A DNA stretch of 64,000 nucleotides from Arenibacter sp041392165 (GCA_041392165.1 JAWKMN010000004.1:337955-401954), one strand, 5' to 3'. Positions 7,728 to 18,012 are shown, numbered from the stretch's first letter. The notes: generated by a model from the sequence alone, not told the origin. A program made the numbers and translations.

Positions 7728-8813
7728 ATGACAGCATTTAATAGAAATACGCCCTACAATAATTTACCGTTATTACCACCAAAGACGGCATTGGAAACCA
7801 CTAATGTCTTGCGAAAGACCATTGATGCCAGTAGGGCTCTGGCACAGCTAAACGGTATGCTCACCAATTTGCCTAACCCTACGCTGTTTTTGGACACCAT
7901 ACATTTACAAGAAGCAAAGGCTAGTTCCGAAATAGAGAACATTATTACCACCAATGATGATCTGTATAAATCTATAGTGGCGGATAAAAAGTTTGATAAT
8001 CCTGCAACAAAAGAAGTGATAAGCTATAAAGAAGCCCTTTGGAATGGACTGCGCGATATAGAAAAACGCCCTTTTATAAGTGCAAATTTGTGCATTGAAA
8101 TTGTTCAGAGTATTAAAAAGAATACCGCTGGCATTAGAACAACACCCGGAACGGCTTTAAAAAATGCCAAAGGTGAAACTATCTACACACCACCTACAGG
8201 CGAAAATGTGATACGAGAGAAATTGGCAAATCTCGAAACCTTTGTTAATGGTGAAGATGCAATAGATCCATTAATCAAAATGGCTTTAATGCATTATCAA
8301 TTTGAAGCCATTCACCCCTTCAATGATGGTAATGGGAGAACAGGGCGTATTTTATTGTTACTCTACTTAAAACTTGAAAAATTGCTGGATACACCTGCTA
8401 TTTATTTAAGTGAGTATATTATAAAAAATAAGGCGCACTATTATAACAAATTACGTGAGGTTACCGAAAATAATGCATGGGAATCGTGGATATTATATAT
8501 GCTCGATATGGTAGAATATACTGCAAAAAAGGGGTTACAGCGTTTAAAGGACGTAACCGATTTAATGCAAATAATGACTACTGAAATTAAAGAAACCTTA
8601 CCAAAAGCATATACTAAAGAGCTTGTGGAAATATTATTTAGATTGCCATATACTAAAAGACAATTTTTGATCGATGCCAAATTAGGAACACCCAAAACTG
8701 TTGGTAATTATCTAATAGCCTTAGAGGAAGCTGGGTTTTTAATATCTGAAAAAGTAGGAAAGGAAAAATTATATCTCAACCATAGGTTAATGGCTGTTTT
8801 AGAGGCATCCTAG
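7728..8813 (+). CDS. Fic family protein (class II, predicted AMP-transferase)
   Basis: 361 residues. The Fic active-site motif HPFNDGNGRTGR begins at His196 and is complete (catalytic His, phosphate-binding GNGR). The N-terminal inhibitory motif (S/T)xxxE(N/G) is present as SSEIEN at residues 66-71, before the Fic core, which makes it a class II, self-inhibited protein. The last ~80 residues resemble a winged helix (TKRQFLIDAKLGTPKTVGNY). Fic enzymes transfer AMP or other nucleotides to protein hydroxyls. The target here is unknown, and no partner antitoxin is needed because the inhibitory helix is built in. It is cargo of the conjugative element, possibly autoregulated through the TTACCCTC repeats. 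Confidence 0.92.
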   Translation: MTAFNRNTPYNNLPLLPPKTALETTNVLRKTIDASRALAQLNGMLTNLPNPTLFLDTIHLQEAKASSEIENIITTNDDLYKSIVADKKFDNPATKEVISYKEALWNGLRDIEKRPFISANLCIEIVQSIKKNTAGIRTTPGTALKNAKGETIYTPPTGENVIREKLANLETFVNGEDAIDPLIKMALMHYQFEAIHPFNDGNGRTGRILLLLYLKLEKLLDTPAIYLSEYIIKNKAHYYNKLREVTENNAWESWILYMLDMVEYTAKKGLQRLKDVTDLMQIMTTEIKETLPKAYTKELVEILFRLPYTKRQFLIDAKLGTPKTVGNYLIALEEAGFLISEKVGKEKLYLNHRLMAVLEAS

Positions 8814-9496
8814 TTGACTAATATCGATTTAAGAAAAGAAAGGTATAGGTAAAATTTAATTGCTTTAATGAAACATTATTTTTTGAATATTTGCTGCCTA
8901 CAAGGAAACTTCCACACTCAGCATTGGGAGATCTGACATCGAATGGGTTCATAGACACAAATCAAAATAGCCCGGATTCTCTACTTTCGACTGCTAGTTG
9001 TATTGGGAGGAGATCATTAGCTATGTTTTATAAATTCTTGCCAAGGAACTTGATTAAATTTATGCCTTTTTATTTTTCAAGTTACATGGAAATAATTGGA
9101 CTTCTAAAAAAATAGCAATTCAACGGATATTACTGTACTTAACCGATAAAGCAAATACCAAAACTAATATTTACTATCTTAGAAAGTTAATAGAACATCC
9201 TTGGTTGTAGCACTCCCCCCTCTATACACCATTGAAAATTTTATGCGATTTTTAGGATTTATAGTACACTAAAAGCTTTATACATTTTTAGCCTTTGTTA
9301 CTGTTTCAGTACATTGTCTAAAATTAATCAACAGAATTATACCGTTCATAATCAAATGTCGAAGTTCCAAAAAATGGTTTATCAACAAACCAAATGGTTT
9401 TGTGAGATCTGGTGTATTATACGGAAACGCAAATGTTTCTCTGCCTCATAACCAGCTTAATCCATGCCTAAACTATAATTGATATAAAAATTAAAT
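8814..9496. other. Degenerate AT-rich spacer after fic
   Basis: 683 bases without an intact gene. The only protein-like signal is a short fragment resembling the end of an IS3-family transposase (8891-8970). The rest is AT-rich and featureless. It is probably a scar of earlier insertions in the cargo region. Confidence 0.5.
8891..8995 (+). pseudogene. Remnant of an IS3-family transposase C-terminus
   Basis: The frame reads RKLPHSALGDLTSNGFID, which resembles the 'RPHSALG..TP..F' motif that ends the integrase core of IS3-family OrfB transposases. Nothing upstream in any frame continues the catalytic core and no terminal inverted repeats are visible. This is a short decayed piece; a chance match cannot be excluded. 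Confidence 0.35.
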
Positions 9497-9949
9497 ATGT
9501 GGTACAAAGAAGATAATTTTAAAGTAAAAATTGGAGGGAATTATTATATAGATACACCCAACATCATAGTATATAAAGGAGAATCTTTATTCTCAATAGT
9601 AAGAGCAGAAAGCACGGAGCTTCTTGGAATTAATTTCGTTATTCACAACAACTCCGGATCGAAAATTGCCACAGTCAAACAAGGACGGATCTATGAGGGA
9701 GATAAGGATTTATATACTGTCCATATTGCGCAAGACAGCTATACACTAATTGAAAAAGAAAGTGGTCGTACAATATGTGACATAAAAAAGAGAAAATTGG
9801 CTGAACAATCGGAACTTGAGGTAACAGTCAACATGTATACCAAAGATGGTTTTTTAATTGAGGCCACGCCAACAGGAACAAATATTGGCACAAGTACCAT
9901 CCAGGGAAGCACATTTAAGAATTGTGGTGCTGGAATAGCAATTAATTAG
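9497..9949 (+). CDS. Uncharacterised protein next to DUF4145 gene
   Basis: 150 residues, no signal peptide and no membrane helix. The sequence alternates hydrophobic and polar residues in short strands (IGGNYYIDTP, SIVRAES, NFVIHNN, LYTVHIAQDSYTLIE), so it should be mostly beta-structure. The C-terminus (STIQGSTFKNCGAGIAIN) looks like a beta-solenoid or right-handed helix rung. I do not recognise the family. It ends 20 bases before the DUF4145 gene and probably forms an operon with it, close to the restriction-modification operon. Confidence 0.7.
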   Translation: MWYKEDNFKVKIGGNYYIDTPNIIVYKGESLFSIVRAESTELLGINFVIHNNSGSKIATVKQGRIYEGDKDLYTVHIAQDSYTLIEKESGRTICDIKKRKLAEQSELEVTVNMYTKDGFLIEATPTGTNIGTSTIQGSTFKNCGAGIAIN

Positions 9950-9969
9950 TGACAGCTAACTTTCTTTAA

Positions 9970-10662
9970 ATGCAGCGAATAGAAGAAAATTATTTTACCA
10001 AATTTCAAAATCACGGAACAATTAAGCTAGTCCAATCAGTGGACTATAACTGTCCAGAATGCGGTAGGAATGTGAATTTTGCATTGGGTTGGTCCATACC
10101 TCAAGTACATTTATCGTTGACTACAACATCAAGATGCTCAGGTTGTGGCAAGATCAGTAAATTCATTTATATAGACTATGACTTGGGCACAAAGCCTGAA
10201 TACGGAAAGCTTTATATTCACCCCGATTCCAAAAGGAGAAGTTCAATAATTGACTTTAGCAAGACAGATTCCACCCTTAATACAAGTCTACAAAAGGCAT
10301 ATGAATCTGCATTAAATGTTTATAATGTTGGGGAGTGGACAGCGACTTCGGTGTTGTGTAGAAGACTTTTAGAGGGTATAACACAAGATTTATTGCCCGA
10401 TGAAAATAGAAAACATAGCTTATACAAGCGCATAGCAGATTTACCGAATCATCTAGACTTAACAAAACCAATTTTGACACTAGCGGATGCCTTAAGAAAG
10501 GGAGGAAATCTAGGTGCCCACTTCGACTTAGAAAATACTCCTGACAAAAAAATAGCAAGTCAAATGCTTGATTTATTGGACTACCTTATTGAATATATTT
10601 ATATATTACCTAAACGAATAGATAATCTTCACACAGAGATTAAAGATTTGAATGGTGAATAA
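9970..10662 (+). CDS. DUF4145 domain protein with zinc ribbon
   Basis: 230 residues. An N-terminal zinc ribbon has CPEC (about residues 29-32) and CSGC (about 56-59). The C-terminal half is the helical DUF4145 domain, recognisable from YNVGEWTATSVLCRRLLEGI and LRKGGNLGAHF. DUF4145 is common as a stand-alone protein or fused to type I restriction subunits and is often found in defence regions. Its biochemical role is not known. It lies 20 bases after the unknown gene and 238 bases before hsdM on the same strand. Confidence 0.82.
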   Translation: MQRIEENYFTKFQNHGTIKLVQSVDYNCPECGRNVNFALGWSIPQVHLSLTTTSRCSGCGKISKFIYIDYDLGTKPEYGKLYIHPDSKRRSSIIDFSKTDSTLNTSLQKAYESALNVYNVGEWTATSVLCRRLLEGITQDLLPDENRKHSLYKRIADLPNHLDLTKPILTLADALRKGGNLGAHFDLENTPDKKIASQMLDLLDYLIEYIYILPKRIDNLHTEIKDLNGE

Positions 10663-10900
10663 ATTCAGGATGTTATAATTGTAATAATTCTTTGTGGCGT
10701 CATACAATAAAAATAATAACCTCCAAGCGGTAAAGTAGGGTTGAAGTGTGGTTCATTTATGATTGCCGAAACCACTAGGAAAATATCTATACCATGATAA
10801 ATAATCATATAATACACCAATCACCACAAAGCATTTATTTTTTCCGACTAAATAGATACCTTTAATTTTTAATCCAAAACCAAGCACATTCATTTTTTAC

Positions 10901-12490
10901 ATGGCAAAAAATACAGTAAAGGCAGATATAGATTTCGAAAAGGAACTTTGGGATGCTGCAAACGAATTAAGAGGGGCCGTATCCGAGAATAATTACAAAA
11001 ACTACATTCTACCCTTAGTCTTCCTAAAACACCTTAGTGAGCGTTACGAAATGGTGCATGAGCAGCTTACCCAGGAGTTAAAGGATCCTAAATCTGATTA
11101 CTATACCACAGATCAAGAGGAAATCAATTACGTATTGGAGGATCAGGACGAATACCGTTCCCGAAATACCTTTAAAATTCCAATAACGGCTTCTTGGCAG
11201 CACCTAAAGGACAATGCGGAGCAAGATGATATAAAAGTGATCGTGGATGATGCTTTTGACACCATACAAGAGCTTTTAACGGCATACAATCCACAGTTGA
11301 ACAACCTATTGCCGCGAATCTTTGTACGCAGCGAATTGTCCCCTAAACAAACAGGAGGGATTATCAACTTATTATCCCATCCAAAATTTTCTGAAAAGGA
11401 GAATCCAGAAAGTGATATTCTGGGGCGTATCTATGAATATTATATTGGACGTTTTGCTATGGCGGAAGGTTCAGGTGCAGGGCAATTCTTTACCCCTGGT
11501 AGTATCGTTAGACTTCTGGTAGAATTGTTGGAACCTTACAAAGGCCGAATTTTTGATCCTGCTTGTGGTAGCGGGGGTATGTTTGTACAAAGTTTAAAGT
11601 TCATTAAAGAGCATGGTGGCGATAAGACGGACATTTCTATCTATGGCCAAGAAATGACGGCACAGACCCTGCGATTGTGTTTAATGAACCTTCTGCTACG
11701 CGACTTATCTTTTGACATAAAATTGGGCAACTCCCTTTTGGATGATAAATTCCCCGAATTAAAGGCCGATTATGTTATTGCCAATCCACCCTTTAATGTA
11801 AGCAATTGGCACCCCGAAGATTTACCGGATGGCGATCCACGACTCTTTGGTCCTAAGGAAGAATTCACCACCGATGGCTCCGCTAATTATATGTGGATGC
11901 AAACCTTTTGGCATCATTTGAGTGACACAGGTACTGCTGGTATTGTAATGGCCAATGGAGCTATGACCTCTAACAGCAAAGGCGAAAAAAATGTACGGCA
12001 ATTTATGTTGGACCATAGTATGATAGATTGTATTGTACGTATGCCGGATAAGTTGTTCTTAACCACGGGAATCCCAGCATGCCTTTTTATACTAAGCAAA
12101 AACCGAGATGGCAAGGATGGCGAACACAGGGAACGTAGTAATGAAATACTGTTTTTGGATGCCACCAAAATGGGGACTATGGCTAGCCGTAAGCTACGCG
12201 TGTTTTCTGATCAAGATATAAGCCTAATTGCGGATACCTACCACAATTGGAGAACTACCGGAAAAACCTATGAAGATGTGGACGGATTTTGTAAAGCGGC
12301 CACCTTGAAAGATGTACAAAAACAAGATTATAAATTGACGCCAGGCATTTATGTAGGCACGCAAGCAGAAGAAGATGATGGTATACCTTATGAAGAAAAA
12401 ATGGTAGGCTTAAAAGCAACCCTTTTGGAGCAGTTTGAGAGAAGTGACGAGCTTAAAAAACTAATTTTAGCCAATTTTGAAAAACTGTAG
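10901..12490 (+). CDS. hsdM: Type I restriction-modification system, methyltransferase subunit HsdM
   Basis: 529 residues. An N-terminal helical HsdM_N domain (LWDAANELRGAVSENNYKNY) is followed by the adenine methyltransferase domain. The SAM-binding motif DPACGSGGM begins at Asp219 and the catalytic motif NPPF at Asn295. The product methylates adenine in both strands of the recognition site and forms M2S with HsdS. The stop codon abuts the hsdS start. A near-consensus -7 element (TACCTTTA, 10857-10864) precedes the gene. Confidence 0.97.
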   Translation: MAKNTVKADIDFEKELWDAANELRGAVSENNYKNYILPLVFLKHLSERYEMVHEQLTQELKDPKSDYYTTDQEEINYVLEDQDEYRSRNTFKIPITASWQHLKDNAEQDDIKVIVDDAFDTIQELLTAYNPQLNNLLPRIFVRSELSPKQTGGIINLLSHPKFSEKENPESDILGRIYEYYIGRFAMAEGSGAGQFFTPGSIVRLLVELLEPYKGRIFDPACGSGGMFVQSLKFIKEHGGDKTDISIYGQEMTAQTLRLCLMNLLLRDLSFDIKLGNSLLDDKFPELKADYVIANPPFNVSNWHPEDLPDGDPRLFGPKEEFTTDGSANYMWMQTFWHHLSDTGTAGIVMANGAMTSNSKGEKNVRQFMLDHSMIDCIVRMPDKLFLTTGIPACLFILSKNRDGKDGEHRERSNEILFLDATKMGTMASRKLRVFSDQDISLIADTYHNWRTTGKTYEDVDGFCKAATLKDVQKQDYKLTPGIYVGTQAEEDDGIPYEEKMVGLKATLLEQFERSDELKKLILANFEKL

Positions 12491-12492
12491 TG

Positions 12493-13737
12493 ATGCTAGA
12501 AAGTTGGAAAACATATACCCTTAGTGATTTTATGAATATTAATCCATTGGTAAAGTTAAAGGCAAAAGGGAAGTATTCATTTGTTGAAATGAAAGACTTA
12601 GATGCTAATCTAAAAGCTGTCAAGCCTTCTGACTTTAAATCTTTAAAAGGTGGGGCTAAATTTCAAAATGGAGATACGTTGTTTGCACGCATAACACCTT
12701 GCCTCCAAAATGGTAAAATTTGTCAAGTTAAGGGTTTAGAGAATAATCTTGGTTTCGGTTCCACAGAATTTTTAGTATTTAGAGGAAAAGAGTGTGTTTC
12801 AGTTACGGATTTTATTTATTATTTATCTCGTGATCCTTTCGTCAGAGCTTTTGCAGAATCTAATATGATAGGAACATCTGGTAGGCAAAGGGTGTCAAAA
12901 GAAGCCTTTCAAAATATTAAATTAGAACTTCCTCCCCTCCCAGAACAAAAAGCCATCGCCTCCATCTTATCTGCACTTGATGATAAAATAGAGAACAACC
13001 TAGCCATGAACAAAACCTTGGAAGACATGGCAATGACACTCTACAAGCATTGGTTTGCAGATTTTGGTCCTTTTGCTGATGGCGAGTTTGTTGACTCCCA
13101 ATTAGGGATTATTCCGAAGGGGTGGGAGGTGAAAAGTGTCTATTCAATTGCTAAATTTATCAATGGAGCCGCTTTTAAATCAAAGGATTTCCTTGAAGAT
13201 AGACTAAGTGGTTTGCCCGTAATTAAAATTGTAGAAATTAAACAAGGAATAACTTCTCAAACAAAGTATTCTAATAAAAAATTAGACCCGAAATATACAA
13301 TTTCAAATAGTGACATTTTATTTCCTTGGTCAGGAAATCCACATACTTCCTTAGGTATACATTTATGGGACAAAGGTAAAGCGTTATTAAACCAACACAT
13401 CTTCTTGGTAAAGGTGGAGGATGAAAAATATAGACCCTTTGTCTTTAATACATTGAAAAACCTCCTTCCTACGTTTATAAATTTAGCAACACATAAACAA
13501 ACAACTGGATTAGGCCATGTAACAATTTCAAATCTGAAAGATTTAATGACCCTCTTTCCTAATGAAGAAGCTCTTGACTTATACAATTTGGAAGCAAAAC
13601 CAATCTTAGATCTTGTCTATTCTAATCAAATTGAAATCCAAACTCTAACCCAACTCCGGGATACCTTATTGCCCAAACTTATTTGCGGAGAAGTGCGTTT
13701 AAAAGAATTTCAAGAAACCCTAGCCAACGTTTTATGA
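12493..13737 (+). CDS. hsdS: Type I restriction-modification system, specificity subunit HsdS
   Basis: 414 residues from the ATG at 12493 (a GTG at 12490 overlapping the hsdM stop is an alternative). Two target-recognition domains are separated by a conserved helical spacer, here LPPLPEQKAIASILSALDDK followed by MALYKHW-like text (about residues 154-200). The second conserved region at the C-terminus contains TLTQLRDTLLPKLICGEV. Each TRD reads one half of a split DNA target. The sequence specificity cannot be predicted by eye. Its stop overlaps the hsdR start in ATGA. Confidence 0.96.
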   Translation: MLESWKTYTLSDFMNINPLVKLKAKGKYSFVEMKDLDANLKAVKPSDFKSLKGGAKFQNGDTLFARITPCLQNGKICQVKGLENNLGFGSTEFLVFRGKECVSVTDFIYYLSRDPFVRAFAESNMIGTSGRQRVSKEAFQNIKLELPPLPEQKAIASILSALDDKIENNLAMNKTLEDMAMTLYKHWFADFGPFADGEFVDSQLGIIPKGWEVKSVYSIAKFINGAAFKSKDFLEDRLSGLPVIKIVEIKQGITSQTKYSNKKLDPKYTISNSDILFPWSGNPHTSLGIHLWDKGKALLNQHIFLVKVEDEKYRPFVFNTLKNLLPTFINLATHKQTTGLGHVTISNLKDLMTLFPNEEALDLYNLEAKPILDLVYSNQIEIQTLTQLRDTLLPKLICGEVRLKEFQETLANVL

Positions 13738-16736
13738 CCAGTTTTACCGAAGCTACCTTACAAAATGCTGCCTTATCCTGGCTTCAGGAATTAGGTTATG
13801 CCCATAAAATAGGTAACAGCCTGAATCGGAACCTTAAAAAGGTAATTTTAGAAGACGAGCTTCGTAATTTTTTGGATCGTATATATAAAAACGTTCCTGC
13901 TACTGCCATTAACGAAGCTTTGGCAAGTTTTACCCAACACCAAGGGATGGATACGGATAATCGTAATCGGGATTTTCACCGTAAATGTACACAAGGCATC
14001 TCCATAAGTTGGAAAGATGCCCAGGGCAAAGAAAATGCCAAACACATCTACCCTATAGATTTTAAAAATGCGTCCAACAACAGTTTTATCTGTGCAGATG
14101 AAGTCACCATAATTGGTAAAAACACACGCCGAACCGATGTGATTATTTTTATTAACGGCCTGCCTTTGGTAGTGTTTGAGTTTAAAAATCTATTTGATCA
14201 CAATGTAGGAGTAGATAATGCCTACGGCCAAATACAGCATTATAAAAAAGACATTCCGCAGTTATTTGATTACAATGCCATAACGGTAGTTTCGGATGGT
14301 TTGGAAGCTTTGCATGGCATGTATAGTTCGTCCATAAAATGGTTTGCTCCATGGAAAAGCCTGGATGGGGAGGAAACAAAACAAAATGATGATCTACAGT
14401 TAGAAACCTTAATTAAGGGACTGTTTCCTAAAGAAACACTGTTGAACTATATCCAAAACTTTATTTTCCACGAAGACCATAATGGTAAGATTATTAAAAA
14501 GGGTGCCAAGTATCACCAATATTGGGGCATTACCAAAGCAGTTTCCTCCACCATAGAAAATATTAAACCCAAAGGTGATGGTAGGTTAGGGGTTATATGG
14601 CATACCCAAGGTTCGGGAAAAAGTATTTCCATGGCCATTCTTTCTGGAATTTTACGCCAACTACCAGAATTAAAAAACCCTGCCATCGTAATACAAGTAG
14701 ATCGTAATGATCTGGACCAACAGCTATATGAGAATTTTGTACTATGTAAAGATTTGGTTGGTGATGTACAACATGCCAATACTACGGACGAATTAAGAAG
14801 TTTACTAAGTACAGATGGTGGGGGTGTTATTTTTACCACCATAGAGAAGTTCCGCTTAAAAGAGGTAGAAGACGGTAAAGAAAAAACACATCCCGTACTC
14901 TCAGAACGCTATAACCTGATCGTTATGGCTGATGAAGCCCACCGTACCCAATACGGCTTTAAGGATGGCGGTTTCGCTCAAAACATCCGCAAAGCAGTCC
15001 CCAATGCATCGTTTATAGGCTTTACAGGAACTCCGGTCGATGGTAAAGATGCTGATACCGAGCAAGTTTTTGGAAAAACGATACACACCTATGATATCAA
15101 GCAAGCCGTTGAGGATGGGGCCACAGTACCCATTTATTACGAACCCAAAATGGTACCACTTAATATTAAGGCGAAATACACCCAAGAATTGGAAGAAGTA
15201 GCCGAAAGTGAAGAGGAGGCTTCCAATTCGGTGTGGGCAGCCGTTGAAGATGCAGCGGGTGCTATAGATAGAGTAAAACGTGTTGCAAAGGATATTTTAA
15301 CGCATTTTAATGCCCGTATTGAGACATTGGACGGCAAAGCTATGATAGTCTGTATGAGCCGCCGTAATTGCGTAAAAATGTACGATGCTCTTATACACCT
15401 AGACAATTGCCCAGAAATAGCGGTTATCATGACCACGAACATAGGAAAGGATCCCGAATCCTGGAATCCTCATGTACGTACCAAAGACAATATGGAAGCC
15501 ATTAAAAAGCGTTTCCGTACTCCAGAAGACCCTTTAAAAATGGTTATCGTTAGGGATATGTGGCTTACAGGTTTTGATGCCCCTTGTGCACATACCATGT
15601 ATGTAGATAAAATAATGAAAGGCCATAACCTTATGCAGGCCATTGCAAGGGTAAACCGTGTCTTTCAGGACAAACCTAATGGCTTAGTGGTAGATTTTAT
15701 TGGTATATCAGGCCATTTGGCAGAAGCCACTAAAAAATATACCGGTAGTGGAGGGGCTGGCAAACCTACCATAGATTTAGATGCAGCGGTAGCAGTCTGT
15801 TTGGAACAGTTTGTTGTTACAAAAGGGTTAGTAGGAGATTTTAACAAGGCACAAATAGAGGCCATGCCTGAAACCGAATTGATACAGTGGACCAATAAGA
15901 CATTGAATAGCCTATTACAGTCGGATGCCATAACCGATGCTTTTCTAAAAGAGGAACGCAAACTAACTGAATTAATGGCAATGACCAATTCTGACCCCAA
16001 AATATGGGAGATCCAGGAAGAAGTGGCCATTATCCAAAAGTTTAGGGTATTGATCCGAAAAATAAAATCACCACCAGGTGCCCAACGGGAAAAGAACGAC
16101 CGTATCAAGGACTTAATAAGTAAGAGCCTAGCCTCACAAGAAATTGTTGACTTGGCCAAAATGTATAATCTGGATAAAATTGATATCTCCATAATAGACG
16201 ATCGTTTTCAGGCTATTGTAAAGGAAAAAGGAGGGGAGAACATAAAAATTGAACTGCTAAGACGTATCATTAATGATGAACTTAAGGTACGCATGTCCAA
16301 GAACATCCGTAGAATGACGAACCTTAGGGATGAATTGGAAAAGGTACTTGGCAAATACCATAAAAACAGTATGGATTCTATTGCTGCCATAAAGCACCTA
16401 TTGGACATTGCCCAAGAATTTCAACAAGATGATGTCAGGACAAAACAATTAGGCCTTACAGATGACGAATTGGCTTTTTATGATTTGCTGTCCGCCAACG
16501 AAAAATTATTGAACGTAAAGGGCCCTATTCAAGACCTGGTACATTCCGTAGTTGCATCAGTCAAAAAAAATCTACAATTGGATTGGACCAAGAAAGAAGA
16601 TGCCAGGGCAGCAATACGCCTGGCTGTAAAAAAAGAATTGCGAGGCAAGATACCTTTCTCCGAATTGGATAATCTTTTAAAGGAAGTTGTTGAACAGGCT
16701 GAAGGTCAATATAAAGATTGGCCGTTGATGGGGTAG
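13734..16736 (+). CDS. hsdR: Type I restriction-modification system, restriction subunit HsdR
   Basis: 1,000 residues from the ATG at 13734, which overlaps the hsdS stop (ATGA); an upstream TTG in frame is unnecessary. The N-terminal nuclease motif is visible as PLVVFEFKN. The motor domain has Walker A TQGSGKS (near 291-297), the DEAH box at about 400-403 and motif VI in AIARVNRVFQ. The enzyme translocates DNA using ATP and cuts unmodified DNA. All three subunits appear intact, so the system is probably active. Confidence 0.96.
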   Translation: MTSFTEATLQNAALSWLQELGYAHKIGNSLNRNLKKVILEDELRNFLDRIYKNVPATAINEALASFTQHQGMDTDNRNRDFHRKCTQGISISWKDAQGKENAKHIYPIDFKNASNNSFICADEVTIIGKNTRRTDVIIFINGLPLVVFEFKNLFDHNVGVDNAYGQIQHYKKDIPQLFDYNAITVVSDGLEALHGMYSSSIKWFAPWKSLDGEETKQNDDLQLETLIKGLFPKETLLNYIQNFIFHEDHNGKIIKKGAKYHQYWGITKAVSSTIENIKPKGDGRLGVIWHTQGSGKSISMAILSGILRQLPELKNPAIVIQVDRNDLDQQLYENFVLCKDLVGDVQHANTTDELRSLLSTDGGGVIFTTIEKFRLKEVEDGKEKTHPVLSERYNLIVMADEAHRTQYGFKDGGFAQNIRKAVPNASFIGFTGTPVDGKDADTEQVFGKTIHTYDIKQAVEDGATVPIYYEPKMVPLNIKAKYTQELEEVAESEEEASNSVWAAVEDAAGAIDRVKRVAKDILTHFNARIETLDGKAMIVCMSRRNCVKMYDALIHLDNCPEIAVIMTTNIGKDPESWNPHVRTKDNMEAIKKRFRTPEDPLKMVIVRDMWLTGFDAPCAHTMYVDKIMKGHNLMQAIARVNRVFQDKPNGLVVDFIGISGHLAEATKKYTGSGGAGKPTIDLDAAVAVCLEQFVVTKGLVGDFNKAQIEAMPETELIQWTNKTLNSLLQSDAITDAFLKEERKLTELMAMTNSDPKIWEIQEEVAIIQKFRVLIRKIKSPPGAQREKNDRIKDLISKSLASQEIVDLAKMYNLDKIDISIIDDRFQAIVKEKGGENIKIELLRRIINDELKVRMSKNIRRMTNLRDELEKVLGKYHKNSMDSIAAIKHLLDIAQEFQQDDVRTKQLGLTDDELAFYDLLSANEKLLNVKGPIQDLVHSVVASVKKNLQLDWTKKEDARAAIRLAVKKELRGKIPFSELDNLLKEVVEQAEGQYKDWPLMG

Positions 16737-16823
16737 TAAAATTAAAATAACAATTATAAATTATCTGTTGGCAATGAGACTATATATAACTCTTTGAAAG
16801 GAGTTGATAACTAAATTAGACCT

Positions 16824-17939
16824 ATGATAGTCAAGCACAATATAATCTTTTTGGATACGAACATATTTGAAAGTGAAAACTTCACCGAAGGCAAAAAATT
16901 AAATCAATTATTACAACTAACTAAAGAAAATGGAATACAAATAAAAATAGTTGACATAGCATACCAAGAATGTCTAAAACGCATTGATGTTAATTTAATT
17001 AAAGCAAAGTCTACTTTCAAAAAGGCTAGAGCTTTACTAAATAATGAAGGCAGGGTGCTTAGGCAATTAATTCAGTATAAAAGTCACTACAACATACCTT
17101 CTAAAATTGATATAGAAGCAGATTTTCAGGCGTTAAAAAATCTATTTGATAACTTCTTAAAGGAAAATAGCATTGAAATAGTGCCGTCAGATATTGCTAA
17201 CCATGAGGAGATTTTCAGTTTATATTTCGAAAAGAAAATACCTTTTGGGGAAAATCAAAAAAAGGATCAATTCCCTGATGCATTTATTTTAAATACCATT
17301 GAGCATTGGTGTAGACTAAACGGTATGGGCGCGTACCTAATTTCATCCGATAATGATATAGTTAATTTCAATTCTGGACGTTTTGAAATTGTAGCCGGTA
17401 TTGTTAATATGCTGAATTTATTAGTCGAAGCGAGCGAGCTATACGATGCTGTGTATGAAATTTTAACAGATAAAATAGACATTGCTATTAAGGACTTAAA
17501 GAAATCAATTAATAACTATTCTGATGACTTTTCAATTTTATTATATAATAGATTGCTAACAGACCCTGATTATCTGGAGCTGGAGTACGATCCAGGTGAA
17601 ATTTTGAAGGTAGAATTTCCTTCTTTATTAATTACCTCTCTTGAAAATAATCTAATACGTTTGGATTTAAAAGCATTTGTTGATATCCGGTTACCATTGA
17701 CGTATAATGATTTGTCAATGGCCACATATGATAGGGAAGATGATAGGTATTGGAATGTTTTCCATGTAGAAGAGAATAGTATTTATCGCCTTGACCTATC
17801 ATTTTCTGCTGATTTTGAATATGAAATAAAAGATAAGGAAGTCTTAAATTTTAGTTTAACTTCAATCGATGATTATAGCTTGTATGGATATGAAAAAATT
17901 GAAGAAAGTATACAAACACGTTCTGAATTTGCGGACTGA
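16824..17939 (+). CDS. PIN-domain protein (DUF4935-like), predicted RNase
   Basis: 371 residues. The N-terminal ~190 residues are a PIN domain: FLDTNIF (Asp11), a middle acidic residue (Glu49), FPDAFIL (Asp152) and SSDNDI (Asp176/Asp178) would form the metal site. The C-terminal ~180 residues are a beta-rich region of unknown role (SLENNLIRLDLKAFVDIRLP). PIN domains are Mg-dependent ribonucleases. It lies 87 bases after hsdR on the same strand, so co-expression with the type I system is plausible. No small antitoxin gene is adjacent, which argues against a standard VapBC pair. Confidence 0.8.
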   Translation: MIVKHNIIFLDTNIFESENFTEGKKLNQLLQLTKENGIQIKIVDIAYQECLKRIDVNLIKAKSTFKKARALLNNEGRVLRQLIQYKSHYNIPSKIDIEADFQALKNLFDNFLKENSIEIVPSDIANHEEIFSLYFEKKIPFGENQKKDQFPDAFILNTIEHWCRLNGMGAYLISSDNDIVNFNSGRFEIVAGIVNMLNLLVEASELYDAVYEILTDKIDIAIKDLKKSINNYSDDFSILLYNRLLTDPDYLELEYDPGEILKVEFPSLLITSLENNLIRLDLKAFVDIRLPLTYNDLSMATYDREDDRYWNVFHVEENSIYRLDLSFSADFEYEIKDKEVLNFSLTSIDDYSLYGYEKIEESIQTRSEFAD

Positions 17940-18012
17940 TTAAATTAATTCCATTAATTTTTTAATGAAGCCTTTAATTTTCACTGTCACCTAATGTGTC
18001 ACCCGCAAAAAC

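Noticed and set aside
16824..17939. PIN gene as a VapC toxin of a VapBC pair
   Set aside because: Too long (371 residues) and no small antitoxin gene next to it.
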